Part shown: positions 9,734-20,042 of the stretch, piece after piece
Layout: each line of letters starts with the position of its first letter
Numbering within the stretch: the stretch's first letter is position 1
Assembly (NCBI GenBank): GCA_032251435.1
Contig: JAVVEH010000014.1
Location: 1 to 64,000, forward strand
From: JAVVEH01 sp032251435
GTDB taxonomy: Bacteria; Verrucomicrobiota; Lentisphaeria; Oligosphaerales; MVZH01
DNA: 64,000 bases
Direction: 5' to 3'
Notes under the pieces: model-generated
Seen by the model: the letters and a program-made list of their open reading frames with translations, nothing else
What the model was told of the DNA's origin: nothing
Databases searched by the model: none
Program-made: the position numbers and the translations under genes

Positions 9734-10336
9734 ATGAAACCTTTAGCCATACTGTTTTCTTTAATCGTTGTGTCTTCAGCGTTCGCTGTGGAGACTTCTG
9801 TTGAAAGTTTCGCCGGTCTGACAATTGGACAGTCTCACCGGGAGATTGCCGGTAAAGTCAGCAAGCGGGAAAATCTAGTCGGCCCCGGCAAAGGAATTTT
9901 TGATGAGACCGGCAGATTAACCGCGAAAACATTCCGCTATACGGGAAGCTTTAACAGCGACCGCAATATTGACAGTGTCATGCTTTATTTCTCCAGCAAG
10001 GGCACATTGGCCGGGATGGATGTGTTTATCAAAAGCCGCACAACCTTTGAGCGTTATGGCCGGGAACTCGCCCGTCTGTTTAAAACCACCTCGGCTAAAC
10101 AATACAAGGGGAAAGTCAGCGCCGGGGCGTATGCCGGGGCTGAAATCACCTACGAGCTGGTGGCAAACGACGCGGGGAAGGCGAAGTACCGCAGCTACGT
10201 CATCCAAGTTCGTTGTCCCGATGTTCTGCGCGCGGAAAATGTTTCAATGGATGAGGCTGAACGTGACGCGGGGAAGAATACGGGCGGAGGATCCCCAAAG
10301 CCCGCCGCCACGGATTATCTTAAACGCGCGCTGTGA
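9734..10336 (+). CDS. Small secreted protein of unknown function
   Basis: A 200-residue protein with a clear signal peptide (MKPLAILFSLIVVSSAFA, likely cut before VETS). The mature part is a mixed alpha/beta sequence with several Lys/Gly-rich segments and no motif I recognise. The start ATG follows a divergent promoter region shared with the rhomboid operon. It lies convergent to the aminopeptidase gene. I cannot assign a function. Confidence 0.7.
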   Translation: MKPLAILFSLIVVSSAFAVETSVESFAGLTIGQSHREIAGKVSKRENLVGPGKGIFDETGRLTAKTFRYTGSFNSDRNIDSVMLYFSSKGTLAGMDVFIKSRTTFERYGRELARLFKTTSAKQYKGKVSAGAYAGAEITYELVANDAGKAKYRSYVIQVRCPDVLRAENVSMDEAERDAGKNTGGGSPKPAATDYLKRAL

Positions 10337-10478
10337 CCTCGTTCCCCCGCCAGACGGGGCCCGCGGGAGTGAAAACCGGGCTTCGATATTGAATCCTTTA
10401 ATTGACGAAAGGACACAATGTCACTGGGATACCGTTTGGTCACCTTTATGCCTACAGGGATGTTCGCCGCTTGATTTT

Positions 10479-11840
10479 TTATGGCGTATCGAATGGTAAT
10501 GGGGGGAAATGGGCGATGATGCTCTCCCCCCGCGTCATCGCCTCGATGTCGTCAAGTTCGAGAGGCGCGTCCCGCGTGAAAACCTCGAAACCGTCTTCAG
10601 TGACAACTCCGGTATCCTCCACACGCAAGTAGAGCCGATCCGCCTCAATTTTCATTTGGGGATCGACGGCGAACACCATTCCCGGCTCCAAAGGCCCGGT
10701 TTTATGGGAAAGCCCGTCGTGAACGCTCAATCCCACGCTGTGAGCCAGATGCCCGACCCTCTTTTTGGTGTGGAAGTCGAACATCCACTGCGGCCCCGAG
10801 GCATGGCTCGCCGTGGCGAAATTGAACTCGTCGAGCCGACCGCGCATGATGGCGACCGCTTCATCCTCGATGTCATCGCATGTGCGGCCCGGACGAATCG
10901 CGGCCAGCAAGGTTTTATGGTATTCCGTCACAAAGCCATAGAGGGCCCGCTGGGCGGGAGAAAAGGTGCCGTTCACCGGCCACATTCGGGTGATGTCACT
11001 GGTGTAGTACCGATAATCCGGGGCGCAATCCACGAGAACTAAATCGCCATCGTTCAATGGGGCGCTGTTGGCATGATAATGGCCGTGATAGGCGTTCTTT
11101 CCCCCCCCGACAATGGCGGGATAGCTCGTATTCAGGGCCCCGCCAGCCAGATAATGATACTGTAGAGCCGTAGCCAGGTGGTACTCCATCACACCGGCCC
11201 GCGTCGCCCGCATGGCTTCGCATAATCCGATCGCCGAGAGTTGACCGGCGCGGCGGAGAAGCGTTATTTCAGAATCGGACTTCTTCATGCGCATCTCATA
11301 GATGATCGGCGCCACGTCTTTGATGTCAATGTCATTGAAGCGCCTCTTGATTTTATCACATAACCAAGCGCCCCGGCTGGGCCGGCCGTCCCAAGGATCC
11401 GCGTCGATTTGAGCCCGGGCGTCGCGCAGGGATCGCACGCAGGCTTTGAGATCTTCGCCATCCCGCGTGAATGTGTACAGGGTTGACACGGCGCCAAGGT
11501 AACTATCAAGGCGATCCCGCCCGACAACCGCGTCAACCCCGGTTGTCTTCAGCGCGTAGTCCGGCGAGTCGGCGCAGATCAGCGGATCGTCACTGTCGAT
11601 GACCAAGTGCTTGGCTTCCGGGAGAAACAACGTGGCCCGGCGCGACGCGCCGTCCAGGGCGAGGTAGGCATGAGGCACTTCGACTCCGCACAGGTAATAG
11701 AAATCGTTGTATTGACGAAAGGCCGCCGAGCCGTTCGATGCCGGCGCGCCGGCGATCAACGCTGTCGCGTCACCGATCGCCGCGCACACCGCGTCCCGCC
11801 GGGAGCGAAGTTCATGTAATGAAAAATCAGACTGGTACAT
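10479..11840 (-). CDS. pepP: Xaa-Pro aminopeptidase (M24B, PepP-like)
   Basis: A 453-residue creatinase-fold metallopeptidase that removes an N-terminal residue next to proline. The N-terminal domain (about 1-170) is the aminopeptidase P type, and the pita-bread catalytic domain follows. Metal ligands are visible: D271 in LVLVDCAPD, D282 in SDITR, the histidine in HSVGLSVHDG, and glutamates in the segments FAVDPQMKIE and LRVEDTGVV. Length fits family members. It is divergent from the DUF5107 gene and appears to be a single-gene unit. Confidence 0.9.
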   Translation of the reverse strand: MYQSDFSLHELRSRRDAVCAAIGDATALIAGAPASNGSAAFRQYNDFYYLCGVEVPHAYLALDGASRRATLFLPEAKHLVIDSDDPLICADSPDYALKTTGVDAVVGRDRLDSYLGAVSTLYTFTRDGEDLKACVRSLRDARAQIDADPWDGRPSRGAWLCDKIKRRFNDIDIKDVAPIIYEMRMKKSDSEITLLRRAGQLSAIGLCEAMRATRAGVMEYHLATALQYHYLAGGALNTSYPAIVGGGKNAYHGHYHANSAPLNDGDLVLVDCAPDYRYYTSDITRMWPVNGTFSPAQRALYGFVTEYHKTLLAAIRPGRTCDDIEDEAVAIMRGRLDEFNFATASHASGPQWMFDFHTKKRVGHLAHSVGLSVHDGLSHKTGPLEPGMVFAVDPQMKIEADRLYLRVEDTGVVTEDGFEVFTRDAPLELDDIEAMTRGESIIAHFPPLPFDTP

Positions 11841-12133
11841 GCGTTTTTTCTTTTTGGGTTGGTGACGGTGGAACGATACCGCGTGTCAGCATTGCCGGGG
11901 CGGCCCCGATGGCATCTGAACCGCGCCTCGCATGGAAGTATAGCATGTGTCGGGGAAAGCCGCCAGCGCTTATCGAGCGGTGTCTGGAACCGCGGGTAAT
12001 AACTGGATATGGTGGCGGGGCGGGGTACATTATGGCGGCGCTCCGCTTGAGAAGTCGGACCGGATTGATCTCGGCGAATGCGGCGCCACGACGCTTTTAA
12101 AGACCGCCCGCCCGCGAACTGGACCCAATCAGC

Positions 12134-15100
12134 ATGGCTAAAGTCACCGTTAACCGCCAATCGCTCACCATCCCCACGTACGGGTTGGGACTGCCCGAAC
12201 GCAATCCCCTGTTTTTTGAAAAACGCGTGTATCAGGGGTCCTGCGGCAAGGTGTATCCCGTTCCCTTTATCGACAAAGTCTATGACACATCCGAATCTGT
12301 TCAATATGACACGATTGAGATGGATAATGGCCTGGTGAACCTGACGCTGTTGCCGGAAATCGGCGGGCGCGTTTTTACCGGCAGTGATTTAACTAACAAC
12401 GGCTATGATTTTTTCTATCGGCAGGACGTGATCAAGCCGGCTCTGGTGGGCTTGGCGGGGCCATGGATTTCGGGGGGAGTGGAATTCAACTGGCCGCAGC
12501 ATCATCGCCCCGGCACCTATATGCCCACTGATGTTCATCTTGAAGTCATGTCAGACGGGTCGCGCATTGTCTGGATGTCGGAACACGATCCCATGAACCG
12601 GCTAAAAGGCATGCACGGAGTTTGTCTGCGCCCGGGCAGCGCTCTGATCGAGCTAAAGGCGCGTCTGTTTAACCGGACACCTTTTACCCAGACCTTTCTC
12701 TGGTGGGCTAACGTGGCCGCCCGTGTGCATGATAACTATCAGAGCTTTTTCCCGCCGGATGTCCACTATGTGGCTGATCATGCGGTCCGCGCCCAGAGTT
12801 CATTCCCGATAGCCAAGAACGCGTATTACGGTATCGACTATGCCAACCGTCCCGGGGCCAACGACCTGGGCTGGTATAAAAACATCCCCGTCCCGACCAG
12901 TTATATGGTGTGCGACACGCAATTTGATTTTTTCGGGGGGTATGACTACGAGGCTCAAGGCGGCTTTATCCATGTGGCTGACCGCCATATCGCTCCCGGA
13001 AAGAAACAGTGGACCTGGGGCAATCATGAATTTGGCTGGGCCTGGGACCGTGAACTGACCGATGCGAATGGCCCGTATGTTGAACTGATGGCCGGCGTCT
13101 ACACCGATAATCAGCCGGATTTCACCTATCTGGCCCCCTATGAAACGAAGACCTTTTCCCAGTTCTGGTGGCCCTACCAGACCATCGGTCCCGTGCAGAA
13201 CGCCACGAAAGAGGCGGCGATCCGTCTGGTTGTAAATGATGATCGATCTCTTGATCTGGGTGTCGCTGTTTCAGAGCCTTTCGACGGCGCCCGAATTGTG
13301 CTTCGCGACGGCGAACACGCGCGCATTGATGCGCGTGTGGACCTTTCTCCTTCTTCTCCCTGGCAGCAGTGTGAATTGGCATTTGAAGGTGAGGATCCTC
13401 AATCACTGGAATTGACTGTTGAGGACGCGGCTGGCCGCATCCTCTGCTCCTACCGTCCCATTGATCTTTCACGGCTGAAACGGAACCGGGCCCTGGCGGA
13501 GGAACCGCCGGCTCCCGCGGACACCGCGACCATCGATGAGCTGGTTCTGACGGCGGAGCATCTGGAACAATACCGGCATCCGACACGCTATCCTGAACCC
13601 TATCTTGAAGAAGCCCTGCGCCGGGATGCGGGCCATGTCCAGGCCAATATAGCGACGGGACGACTGCGGCTGCGGCAGGGGTGTCTGGACGATGCCGGCC
13701 AAAGATTTCAAAAAGCCATTGACCGCTTAACCCGCCGCCACCCGAATCCCCGCACTGGCGAAGCCCATTATCTGCTTGGATTGGCGCGCCGCTTTCAGAA
13801 TCGATTGGATGAGGCCTACCCACTGCTGTACAAGGCGACTTGGAATGATGCCTGGCGGGCGCCCGCTTTTTATGAGCTGGCCTTGATTGACTGCCGCCGG
13901 GGAAACTTCAGTCAGGCCGTTGACCATTGTGACGCGGCCCTTGAAACGAATACCCAGAACAACAAAGCCCGAATTGTCAAGGTTCTGGCCCTGCGGCGCC
14001 TAGGGCAGGATGATAAATCGGTGCTGCCCGACCTGCTGGCCGATGATCCGCTGGATCATTGGGCCCGGTATGTGGCCGGGGATATTGACGGATTTTTGGA
14101 CAAAAGCCGCAATGACGCCCAGACCATTCTGGATGTGGCCTATGACTTTGCCGATGGCGGCTTTTGGGATGAAGCGATCGCGGTCATTCATTTTCACCAT
14201 GAGAACGATGTCTCTCAGGTGGCTGTCCCCAACCCCGCCGAACGATCTCAGATGACCCATTACACCCTGGCCTGGCTGCTGGATCAGCAGACTCCCGGGA
14301 ACGGGCGGAAGGCGCTTGCCGCCGCTCGGGCATTGTGCCCGGATTATCTCTTTCCGTCCCGTCCGCATGAGCGGATGGTGCTGGAATGGGCGCTGGAACA
14401 AGATGGCGCCGACCGAAATGCCGCTTATGGGTTGGGTAACCTCTACTATGACGCCAAACGCCATGAAGACGCCATTGCCTGCTGGGAGCAGGCCGTGGCG
14501 GTCGACCCCGGCTTTGCCACTGCCCGCCGCTGCCTGGGTATTGCCTACTGGAATGTGCAGCGTGACGGACAGGCCGCTCGTAATGCCTACAAGCGGGCAC
14601 TGTCCAGTGATCCCGAAGATGCCCGTATTTTCGCTGAATATGACCAGCTGCGGGAAAAAATCGGGGATGCGCCTGAGACTAGATTGGACTCTCTTTTAGG
14701 CCGGCTGGATCTTGTCCTGTCAAGAGATGATGCCACGGTCGCATTGGCAACCCTGTACAACGAAACCGGTCAAGCCGATAAGGCTCTTGACCTCCTGCGG
14801 GAACACCGGTTTCACCCCTGGGAAGGCGGTGAAGGACAGGTGGTGCGCCAATACACGATCGCGCGCCTTAAGCTGGGACAGAAGGCTTTGAAGAAGGGGG
14901 ACGCGTCACTCGCCCTGGAGCATTTTGACGCGGCCATGCGGATCCCGCAAAATTTGGGTGAGGCCTATCACTTACTTCAGGCCAAAGCTGACGTCAATTA
15001 CTGGCGTGGCCGGGCGTTGCACGCCCTTGGGCGGGAAGAAGAAGCCAAAGAAGCGTTCGAAGCTGCCGCTTCGGAAGCGGGAGATTTTGTCGCTATGGCG

Positions 15101-15370
15101 GTGACGGAACACTCTGAACTCTCCTATTTCCGTGGATTGTCTCTGGTTGAACTCGGCTGTGAAAACGAGGCGAAAGCCCTCTTTGAAGATATGAAAGACT
15201 TTGCGAAGAGAGAAAGTGAGCAGGAGGGGACCATTGACTATTTTGCGACATCTCTGCCTTTGCTGCTCGTTTTTGAGGATGACTTGACCGAACTTCGCCA
15301 TAGTCATGCCCGGCATCTTGCCGAACTGGCTGACTCGGGCCTGAAATTGCTCAATGAAAGTCATGCATGA
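12134..15370 (+). CDS. DUF5107 and TPR repeat protein
   Basis: A 1078-residue protein. The N-terminal part (about 40-350) resembles DUF5107, a galactose-mutarotase-like beta-sandwich with phrases such as LLPEIGGRVF, GPWISGGVEFNWPQ and WWANVAARVHDNYQ. The rest (about 460-1050) is a series of tetratricopeptide repeats. Such proteins are common beside glycoside hydrolase genes in gut and marine carbohydrate degraders and are thought to bind or act on carbohydrates, but no activity is established to my knowledge. There is no signal peptide. The start is the ATG at 12134; the ribosome site is weak. Confidence 0.85.
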   Translation: MAKVTVNRQSLTIPTYGLGLPERNPLFFEKRVYQGSCGKVYPVPFIDKVYDTSESVQYDTIEMDNGLVNLTLLPEIGGRVFTGSDLTNNGYDFFYRQDVIKPALVGLAGPWISGGVEFNWPQHHRPGTYMPTDVHLEVMSDGSRIVWMSEHDPMNRLKGMHGVCLRPGSALIELKARLFNRTPFTQTFLWWANVAARVHDNYQSFFPPDVHYVADHAVRAQSSFPIAKNAYYGIDYANRPGANDLGWYKNIPVPTSYMVCDTQFDFFGGYDYEAQGGFIHVADRHIAPGKKQWTWGNHEFGWAWDRELTDANGPYVELMAGVYTDNQPDFTYLAPYETKTFSQFWWPYQTIGPVQNATKEAAIRLVVNDDRSLDLGVAVSEPFDGARIVLRDGEHARIDARVDLSPSSPWQQCELAFEGEDPQSLELTVEDAAGRILCSYRPIDLSRLKRNRALAEEPPAPADTATIDELVLTAEHLEQYRHPTRYPEPYLEEALRRDAGHVQANIATGRLRLRQGCLDDAGQRFQKAIDRLTRRHPNPRTGEAHYLLGLARRFQNRLDEAYPLLYKATWNDAWRAPAFYELALIDCRRGNFSQAVDHCDAALETNTQNNKARIVKVLALRRLGQDDKSVLPDLLADDPLDHWARYVAGDIDGFLDKSRNDAQTILDVAYDFADGGFWDEAIAVIHFHHENDVSQVAVPNPAERSQMTHYTLAWLLDQQTPGNGRKALAAARALCPDYLFPSRPHERMVLEWALEQDGADRNAAYGLGNLYYDAKRHEDAIACWEQAVAVDPGFATARRCLGIAYWNVQRDGQAARNAYKRALSSDPEDARIFAEYDQLREKIGDAPETRLDSLLGRLDLVLSRDDATVALATLYNETGQADKALDLLREHRFHPWEGGEGQVVRQYTIARLKLGQKALKKGDASLALEHFDAAMRIPQNLGEAYHLLQAKADVNYWRGRALHALGREEEAKEAFEAAASEAGDFVAMAVTEHSELSYFRGLSLVELGCENEAKALFEDMKDFAKRESEQEGTIDYFATSLPLLLVFEDDLTELRHSHARHLAELADSGLKLLNESHA

Positions 15371-15570
15371 TTGAACACGAATCACAGCCATCCCATGGGA
15401 TCGATTAGGGGAATCGCCCACTTGTCCCGGCGAAGTTTTTACGAAGACGGATCGGGTGAAAACTTCTTCTTTCGAACGATGCTGCAAAGTGTATTTTTAT
15501 TGTTGTTGCGAAACCTTCTACAAGGCAGTGCTTTAACTCACCTTTCCCGACTTTTTATGGAATATGCGGG

Positions 15571-16680
15571 CTAGGGACTGAGTGGAAAATCGGGGCTCTC
15601 ATCGCTATCCTCGATCCTGTATCTGACGCTGGATGCCGGCACCGCGAACCGTACCCGAGGGTATTCCTTGCCGAATTCACGCAGCAGAATCTCGATGATA
15701 TACGTGGAGAATTCCTGGCGTTTAACGGGAATCGTGTTATAGCGAAGCCTGACCAAGACACCCCAGTCCAGGAATTCAGCCCGTATAAATGGTTTGACAC
15801 CGGTCTGTTCCACAATCTCGGATGTCACTTCTAAGGCTGCGGCCAGCATGATTTCTTTCGCCCGTTCCCAGTCTGAATCAAATGTCAATCGGACCGGCAC
15901 CTCGTCCAGCATGTATTTCTGGTCCAATGTATAGTTGATGATCACGTGCTGAAACAGTATCGCATTGGGTATCAGAATACCACGTCCTGAAGCTTCTTCG
16001 CCACTGATCGAACCACCCACCTGATTAAGAATCACATGCGTCAACGTTATTCCCGTCACATCCCCCGTGATGCCGGCAATGACCACCCGGTCGCCGATCT
16101 TGAATGGCTTCTTCACAATGATCATGAGCCATGCCGCGATACCGGTAACCGGTTGCTGCAGTGACCAGCCCAGCATCATGCCGATGAAGCCGGCCGTGAG
16201 GCCGAGGAGCTTGAGCGAACCACTCATCGCAATCAGGACCAGAACAGCGATGATGAATTTCCAGATGTGATGCCAGGTCTTCATGAAGCTCTGCGCGTTT
16301 TCCTTGCTGAACGCCTTCTCCTCAACCTGCCTTTTCACTATTTTGCTCAGATAGCGTTTGATATTGAGGAGCACCAAGATGGTCAGGATGGTCAGGATGA
16401 CTGGCCGGTAAGGGGAGTCAACAGCCATATACTTCTGGTGAAATCGTCCCCATAAGCCATAGGTCACGTCACTGTCTTTTTCCACGACGCCAACGTCTGA
16501 AGCTTGCTCGACTTTGGCTCCCGCACCGTTCACTTGAGCCCGCGGCTTTTCTTCCGGCATGCCCGGCATCTGTGCCAGAGCCATGTTGGCGACAGTGAAT
16601 AGCAACAGAGCTGGCAGAAGCCAGCGGACAGTCCGGGGAAAATTACGTGTTGAAAGGATTGAATGCGCTGGGAATTTCAT
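15571..16680 (-). CDS. mscS: Small-conductance mechanosensitive channel (MscS family)
   Basis: A 369-residue MscS-type channel. It has an N-terminal hydrophobic segment with signal-peptide character ending near MALAQMPG, further membrane helices (about 93-170), the pore helix with Gly/Ala packing (LTAGFIGMMLGWSLQQPVTG), and the beta domain PFKIGDRVVIAGITGDV. It opens under membrane tension to release solutes during osmotic downshift. It sits at the edge of the stress-like island on the same strand as the radical SAM operon, but a 400-nt gap holding a pseudogene separates them. Confidence 0.9.
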   Translation of the reverse strand: MKFPAHSILSTRNFPRTVRWLLPALLLFTVANMALAQMPGMPEEKPRAQVNGAGAKVEQASDVGVVEKDSDVTYGLWGRFHQKYMAVDSPYRPVILTILTILVLLNIKRYLSKIVKRQVEEKAFSKENAQSFMKTWHHIWKFIIAVLVLIAMSGSLKLLGLTAGFIGMMLGWSLQQPVTGIAAWLMIIVKKPFKIGDRVVIAGITGDVTGITLTHVILNQVGGSISGEEASGRGILIPNAILFQHVIINYTLDQKYMLDEVPVRLTFDSDWERAKEIMLAAALEVTSEIVEQTGVKPFIRAEFLDWGVLVRLRYNTIPVKRQEFSTYIIEILLREFGKEYPRVRFAVPASSVRYRIEDSDESPDFPLSP

Positions 16681-16749
16681 CGGATGGTCTGCCTTTTTTG
16701 TGGATTAAAACGGAATCCATGTGCCCGGGACGATAAAAAATATCTATTC

Positions 16750-17004
16750 TCAGTTGCTGGCATTCTCATGATTTTCCCGTGACGGTTCATTTCGGACTGC
16801 GCCAAAGAAGGGGGTCCGGTTTCCTTCCACGCAGCGGACGGCATAGAGATACATGGCCGCCGACCAGGTCTGCCAGTCCTGGCCCTGCGGGGTCCCATCC
16901 TGCGCCCGATGCCACTCGTTGAATCCGAAGGCGAGACCACTTTTTCGCCCCGACCGGACGAGTTCGGTTAGATGACTCAGTTTGCGCCCGGGATTCCCGC
17001 ACCG
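16750..17004 (-). pseudogene. C-terminal fragment of an (alpha/alpha)6-barrel glycosidase
   Basis: About 84 open minus-strand codons end at the TGA at 16750-16752. They read GFNEWHRAQDGTPQG, then DWQTWSAAMYLYAVRCVEG, which resembles the C-terminus of amylo-alpha-1,6-glucosidase or invertase-like six-hairpin glycosidases (pattern: E-W ... G ... Q-x-W-S-A-A-M-Y-x-x-A). A TGA closes the frame upstream near 17005, so the catalytic domain is missing. I take it as the tail of a deleted gene. It may once have belonged with the GH130/glycosyltransferase genes further on. Confidence 0.6.
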
Positions 17005-17082
17005 GCTTCAAATCCTGGCCTGCCACCTACTCTGCTGTTTTATCTTTGTTCGTCGTCATTTTGTCACCATTGCTCCACTTCG

Positions 17083-18561
17083 TCAAATAACATGCCGGTC
17101 GCACATTTTACGAAAATGATACCCATAGATAGCCATCGTCACGGCTTGCGGCAAGAGGCGTGGCCGCCGGCACATTGTCCAGAAAAGCAGTCGCCAATAC
17201 TGAAACCGCTCACGGCCGACAATGCCCAGCCGCCAGAAGGAGCGCATGAGCGCATAAATCCCTGAGATGCGCACGGGGGTTCGGACCTGGGCGACCTTGA
17301 TGGTGCGCAGATGCGTCCGGACTCTCTCGTAAAAGTATTTCGGGGAATAGATATGCCGCAGGATTTCCCGGTATCCCTGCCGCAGCACGTCAAGATCCAT
17401 CGTCGGCAGAATGTTGGTTGTGCCATCCACGTTGTCGCATGATGATTTTCCCCGCAGACGCCCTTCCTTCTTCATTCGTTCGTACAGCCGCGTTCCCGGC
17501 AGCGCCTGTAGCAGACCGACCATGGCGGTCACGATGCCGCTCTGCTGAATGAAGTCGATCTGACGTTGAAAAATGGACGGCTGGTCATGATCAAATCCGA
17601 CGATGAATCCGCCCTGTACCTCGAGTCCGGATTGCTGGATGCGTCGCACGTCAGCCAGCAGGTCGCGGCCCTTATTCTGAAGCTTGCGGCATTCGGCCAG
17701 GCAGGTGTCGTCCGGGGTCTCGATGCCGATGAACACCTTGGTGAATCCAGCTTCGGCCATCAACCCCATCAGCGGTTCGTCTTCAGCCAGGTTGATGGAC
17801 GCTTCGGTGTAGAACGCCACGCCCCGTTTGTCCTTCCGCCAGTCAATCAGAGCCGGCAGCAGGTCGTTTTTCAGGAACTGTTTGTTGCCAATAAAGTTGT
17901 CGTCCACAAAAAATACCTCCCCCCGCCAGCCCAATGCATACAAGCCATCCAATTCAGCAATGATCTGGCGCGAGGTTTTGGTGCGGACGCGATGCCCCAG
18001 TAGTGCTGTGACATTGCAGAAATCACAGTTGAAAGGACAGCCTCGGGAAAACTGGACACTCATGCTGGCGTAGCGTCGCAAGTCAAGCAAATCCCATCGG
18101 GGCGTGGGTGTCCGGTGCATGTCGGCAAACTGTTCAGACGCGTAGAGATGCTGTGGACTGCCCCGCATGATGTCTCGTAAGAAGCCGGGCAGGGTCAGTT
18201 CGGCCTCGTTCAAAACCAGATGGTCCACCATGTCAAAGTCGTCTGGCTCGCCGGTAAACAGAGGCCCCCCGGCAACCGTGCGCAGACCGGCCGCCTTGCA
18301 GCGGCTGATGATTTCCTGGGCCGAGGCCCGCTGGACCCCCATGGCGCTGACAAATACGGCGTCCGCCCAGGCCAGGTCGCGCTGCTTCAGTCGGCGAACG
18401 TTCGTGTCCACCAGACGCAGAGACCATTCGGGCGGCAGCATGGCCGCGACAGTCAGCAGGCCCAGGGGCGGATGCGCCGCCCGCTTGCCCACGAATGAAA
18501 GTGCATATTTGAAACTCCAGAACGTGTCCGGAAACTCGGGATTGATTAATAGGATGTTCAC
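17083..18561 (-). CDS. B12-binding radical SAM protein
   Basis: A 492-residue protein with a cobalamin-binding Rossmann domain (about 1-135, starting MNILLINPEFPDTFWSF), a radical SAM core with cluster cysteines C175, C179 and C182 in SRGCPFNCDFCNV, and a C-terminal DUF4070-like domain. The closest family style is the group including hopanoid methylases and related unassigned enzymes. The cofactor set implies a radical methylation or rearrangement; the substrate is unknown. The canonical DxHxxG cobalamin histidine motif is not evident, so B12 binding may be lost. It starts 16 nt after the AsmA-like gene and is cotranscribed with it. Confidence 0.87.
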   Translation of the reverse strand: MNILLINPEFPDTFWSFKYALSFVGKRAAHPPLGLLTVAAMLPPEWSLRLVDTNVRRLKQRDLAWADAVFVSAMGVQRASAQEIISRCKAAGLRTVAGGPLFTGEPDDFDMVDHLVLNEAELTLPGFLRDIMRGSPQHLYASEQFADMHRTPTPRWDLLDLRRYASMSVQFSRGCPFNCDFCNVTALLGHRVRTKTSRQIIAELDGLYALGWRGEVFFVDDNFIGNKQFLKNDLLPALIDWRKDKRGVAFYTEASINLAEDEPLMGLMAEAGFTKVFIGIETPDDTCLAECRKLQNKGRDLLADVRRIQQSGLEVQGGFIVGFDHDQPSIFQRQIDFIQQSGIVTAMVGLLQALPGTRLYERMKKEGRLRGKSSCDNVDGTTNILPTMDLDVLRQGYREILRHIYSPKYFYERVRTHLRTIKVAQVRTPVRISGIYALMRSFWRLGIVGRERFQYWRLLFWTMCRRPRLLPQAVTMAIYGYHFRKMCDRHVI

Positions 18562-18577
18562 TGTCAGTCTGCCTGTT

Positions 18578-20035
18578 TCATTTCATTTCATTTCCGTGGA
18601 TGCTGGATGCTTCCACGCTCCTGCGGGCCTGCGCCCAGCTCCGCGCCCAGCGTTGTTGAGTGTCGCTGCGCCACAGCTCGTTCCGGTCGCCCCCGCCGAC
18701 GGCGGATGCGGTTTGCATGATGCCTGTCGTCAGGGACGCACCGCTATCTCCAACCGTATCGGCGGCATCGGTCACGCTTGTCTGCATCGTGTCCAGCAAG
18801 TCCTTGCCCCCCCCGGCCATATCGCCTTTCGACACGCTGCTTGCCGTCTTGAACAAGCCGGTCACCGTTCCCCACACCGTCGTGCCCGCGCCTTTGCCTG
18901 CAGCCGCGATCGAAGAGAGCGCCGTGCGGCCCAGCTCTTCGCCGGTGTCGCCCATGTTCCCCAGGGTGTTCCATCCGGCTTCCCTGGCCCGCTCCGCCAC
19001 CATTCCCTGGACGCCGTTTGGATCCACCAGTGGTCGGCGCGGGGTGCCGCCCACATGCAGTTTCAGGGCATCGCCTGCCGGCGTTACAATGGCAATGGTG
19101 CAATCCAGCGTGTCGCTCAAAATCGCCACGTCCAGGTTGATATCCGCGATATCACCGCCAATGGTCTGCGGCACCCCTTGCGGTAAAAATTCATACCACG
19201 ACTGCAACTCCAGCCCGGCCAGCCGAAGCGCGGCGCGTCCGGCGGGTATCGGCCGCCCCGTGCCGACAGGGCCGAACCGCGCAATGATTCCCAGCGGCGC
19301 ATTGGACGTTGCGGGTTGGACGAGGCGACCGGTCATTTCCGCCCGCCCCGGCAGTAGGGAATCCTCAACTGCCGCCATGTTCAGATACAAATCGGTAACC
19401 AGAACATCGCAGCCCTTGAGCGTGATGTGAACGGGTGTCTGGTCCAGGGCCGAATCCGTGTAGTGGAGGGTCATGTTTTTAGCCGTGATACGCTTGATAT
19501 GAATGGGACTCGGGGGCTTTGCCGGCTCCGTGACCGCTTCGGGCGCCGTCGGCTGGAGAAGTCGGACCACATTCAGCGTGCCGTCTTTGTCGCGCACAAC
19601 GTGAATCGACAAATCGGCAACCATCACTTCCTCGACAATCAATGGCGAACCGAAAAGAGAGGACAGAGCCAGGTTGACCCGGGCTTCCGGAAGATTGAGG
19701 AACAGATCGCCGCCAAACCCGTCCGGCTGGTTGAGTCTCAGATCCTGCACCGTGAAACGGCATTGTAGAAGTCCCAGATCAATGTCCTCCAAGGCTGCGG
19801 GAGCGGCGAAATGTTTGGACAGCTTGCGGTTGCCGACGGATACCAGCACGCCTGGCAAAACCAGACGGGCAACAATGCCCAGAACAATCACAACAACCAG
19901 GAAAACAGCCACAAAGCGCACCCACCATCGCTGCCACCAGCGCGGCCGCCCAGCCTTTGGTTTGTCCGGAGCTTCGGGACGGTCGGCCAGGCCGCTGGCC
20001 GGACCGCCCGTTCGATTTTTCTCCAGGCTACTCAT
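18578..20035 (-). CDS. AsmA/DUF748-like membrane-anchored protein
   Basis: A protein of about 485 residues with a cytoplasmic basic N-terminus, one membrane helix (about 38-60) and a long periplasmic beta-rich region. Segments such as LSKHFAAPAALEDIDLGLL and LPEARVNLALSSLFG recall AsmA/DUF748 proteins, which bridge the periplasm and move phospholipids toward the outer membrane. The C-terminal 120 residues are Gly/Ala/Thr-rich and low-complexity. The ATG at 20035 is preceded by ggagg and lies just after the stop of the preceding gene; an in-frame ATG at 20062 overlapping that gene is possible. Confidence 0.7.
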   Translation of the reverse strand: MSSLEKNRTGGPASGLADRPEAPDKPKAGRPRWWQRWWVRFVAVFLVVVIVLGIVARLVLPGVLVSVGNRKLSKHFAAPAALEDIDLGLLQCRFTVQDLRLNQPDGFGGDLFLNLPEARVNLALSSLFGSPLIVEEVMVADLSIHVVRDKDGTLNVVRLLQPTAPEAVTEPAKPPSPIHIKRITAKNMTLHYTDSALDQTPVHITLKGCDVLVTDLYLNMAAVEDSLLPGRAEMTGRLVQPATSNAPLGIIARFGPVGTGRPIPAGRAALRLAGLELQSWYEFLPQGVPQTIGGDIADINLDVAILSDTLDCTIAIVTPAGDALKLHVGGTPRRPLVDPNGVQGMVAERAREAGWNTLGNMGDTGEELGRTALSSIAAAGKGAGTTVWGTVTGLFKTASSVSKGDMAGGGKDLLDTMQTSVTDAADTVGDSGASLTTGIMQTASAVGGGDRNELWRSDTQQRWARSWAQARRSVEASSIHGNEMK

Positions 20036-20042
20036 GTCAAAA

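Noticed and set aside
10337..10380. GC-rich stretch with ccccgccagacgggg between two convergent genes, considered a terminator.
   Set aside because: The stem is short and no T-run follows on either strand.
15371..15574. A 67-codon plus-strand frame between the DUF5107 and mscS genes.
   Set aside because: It spans an intergenic repeat and has no recognisable protein features.
17083..18561. Assigning the radical SAM enzyme as a hopanoid methylase.
   Set aside because: The domain layout is shared by many unrelated enzymes and no hopanoid gene is nearby.
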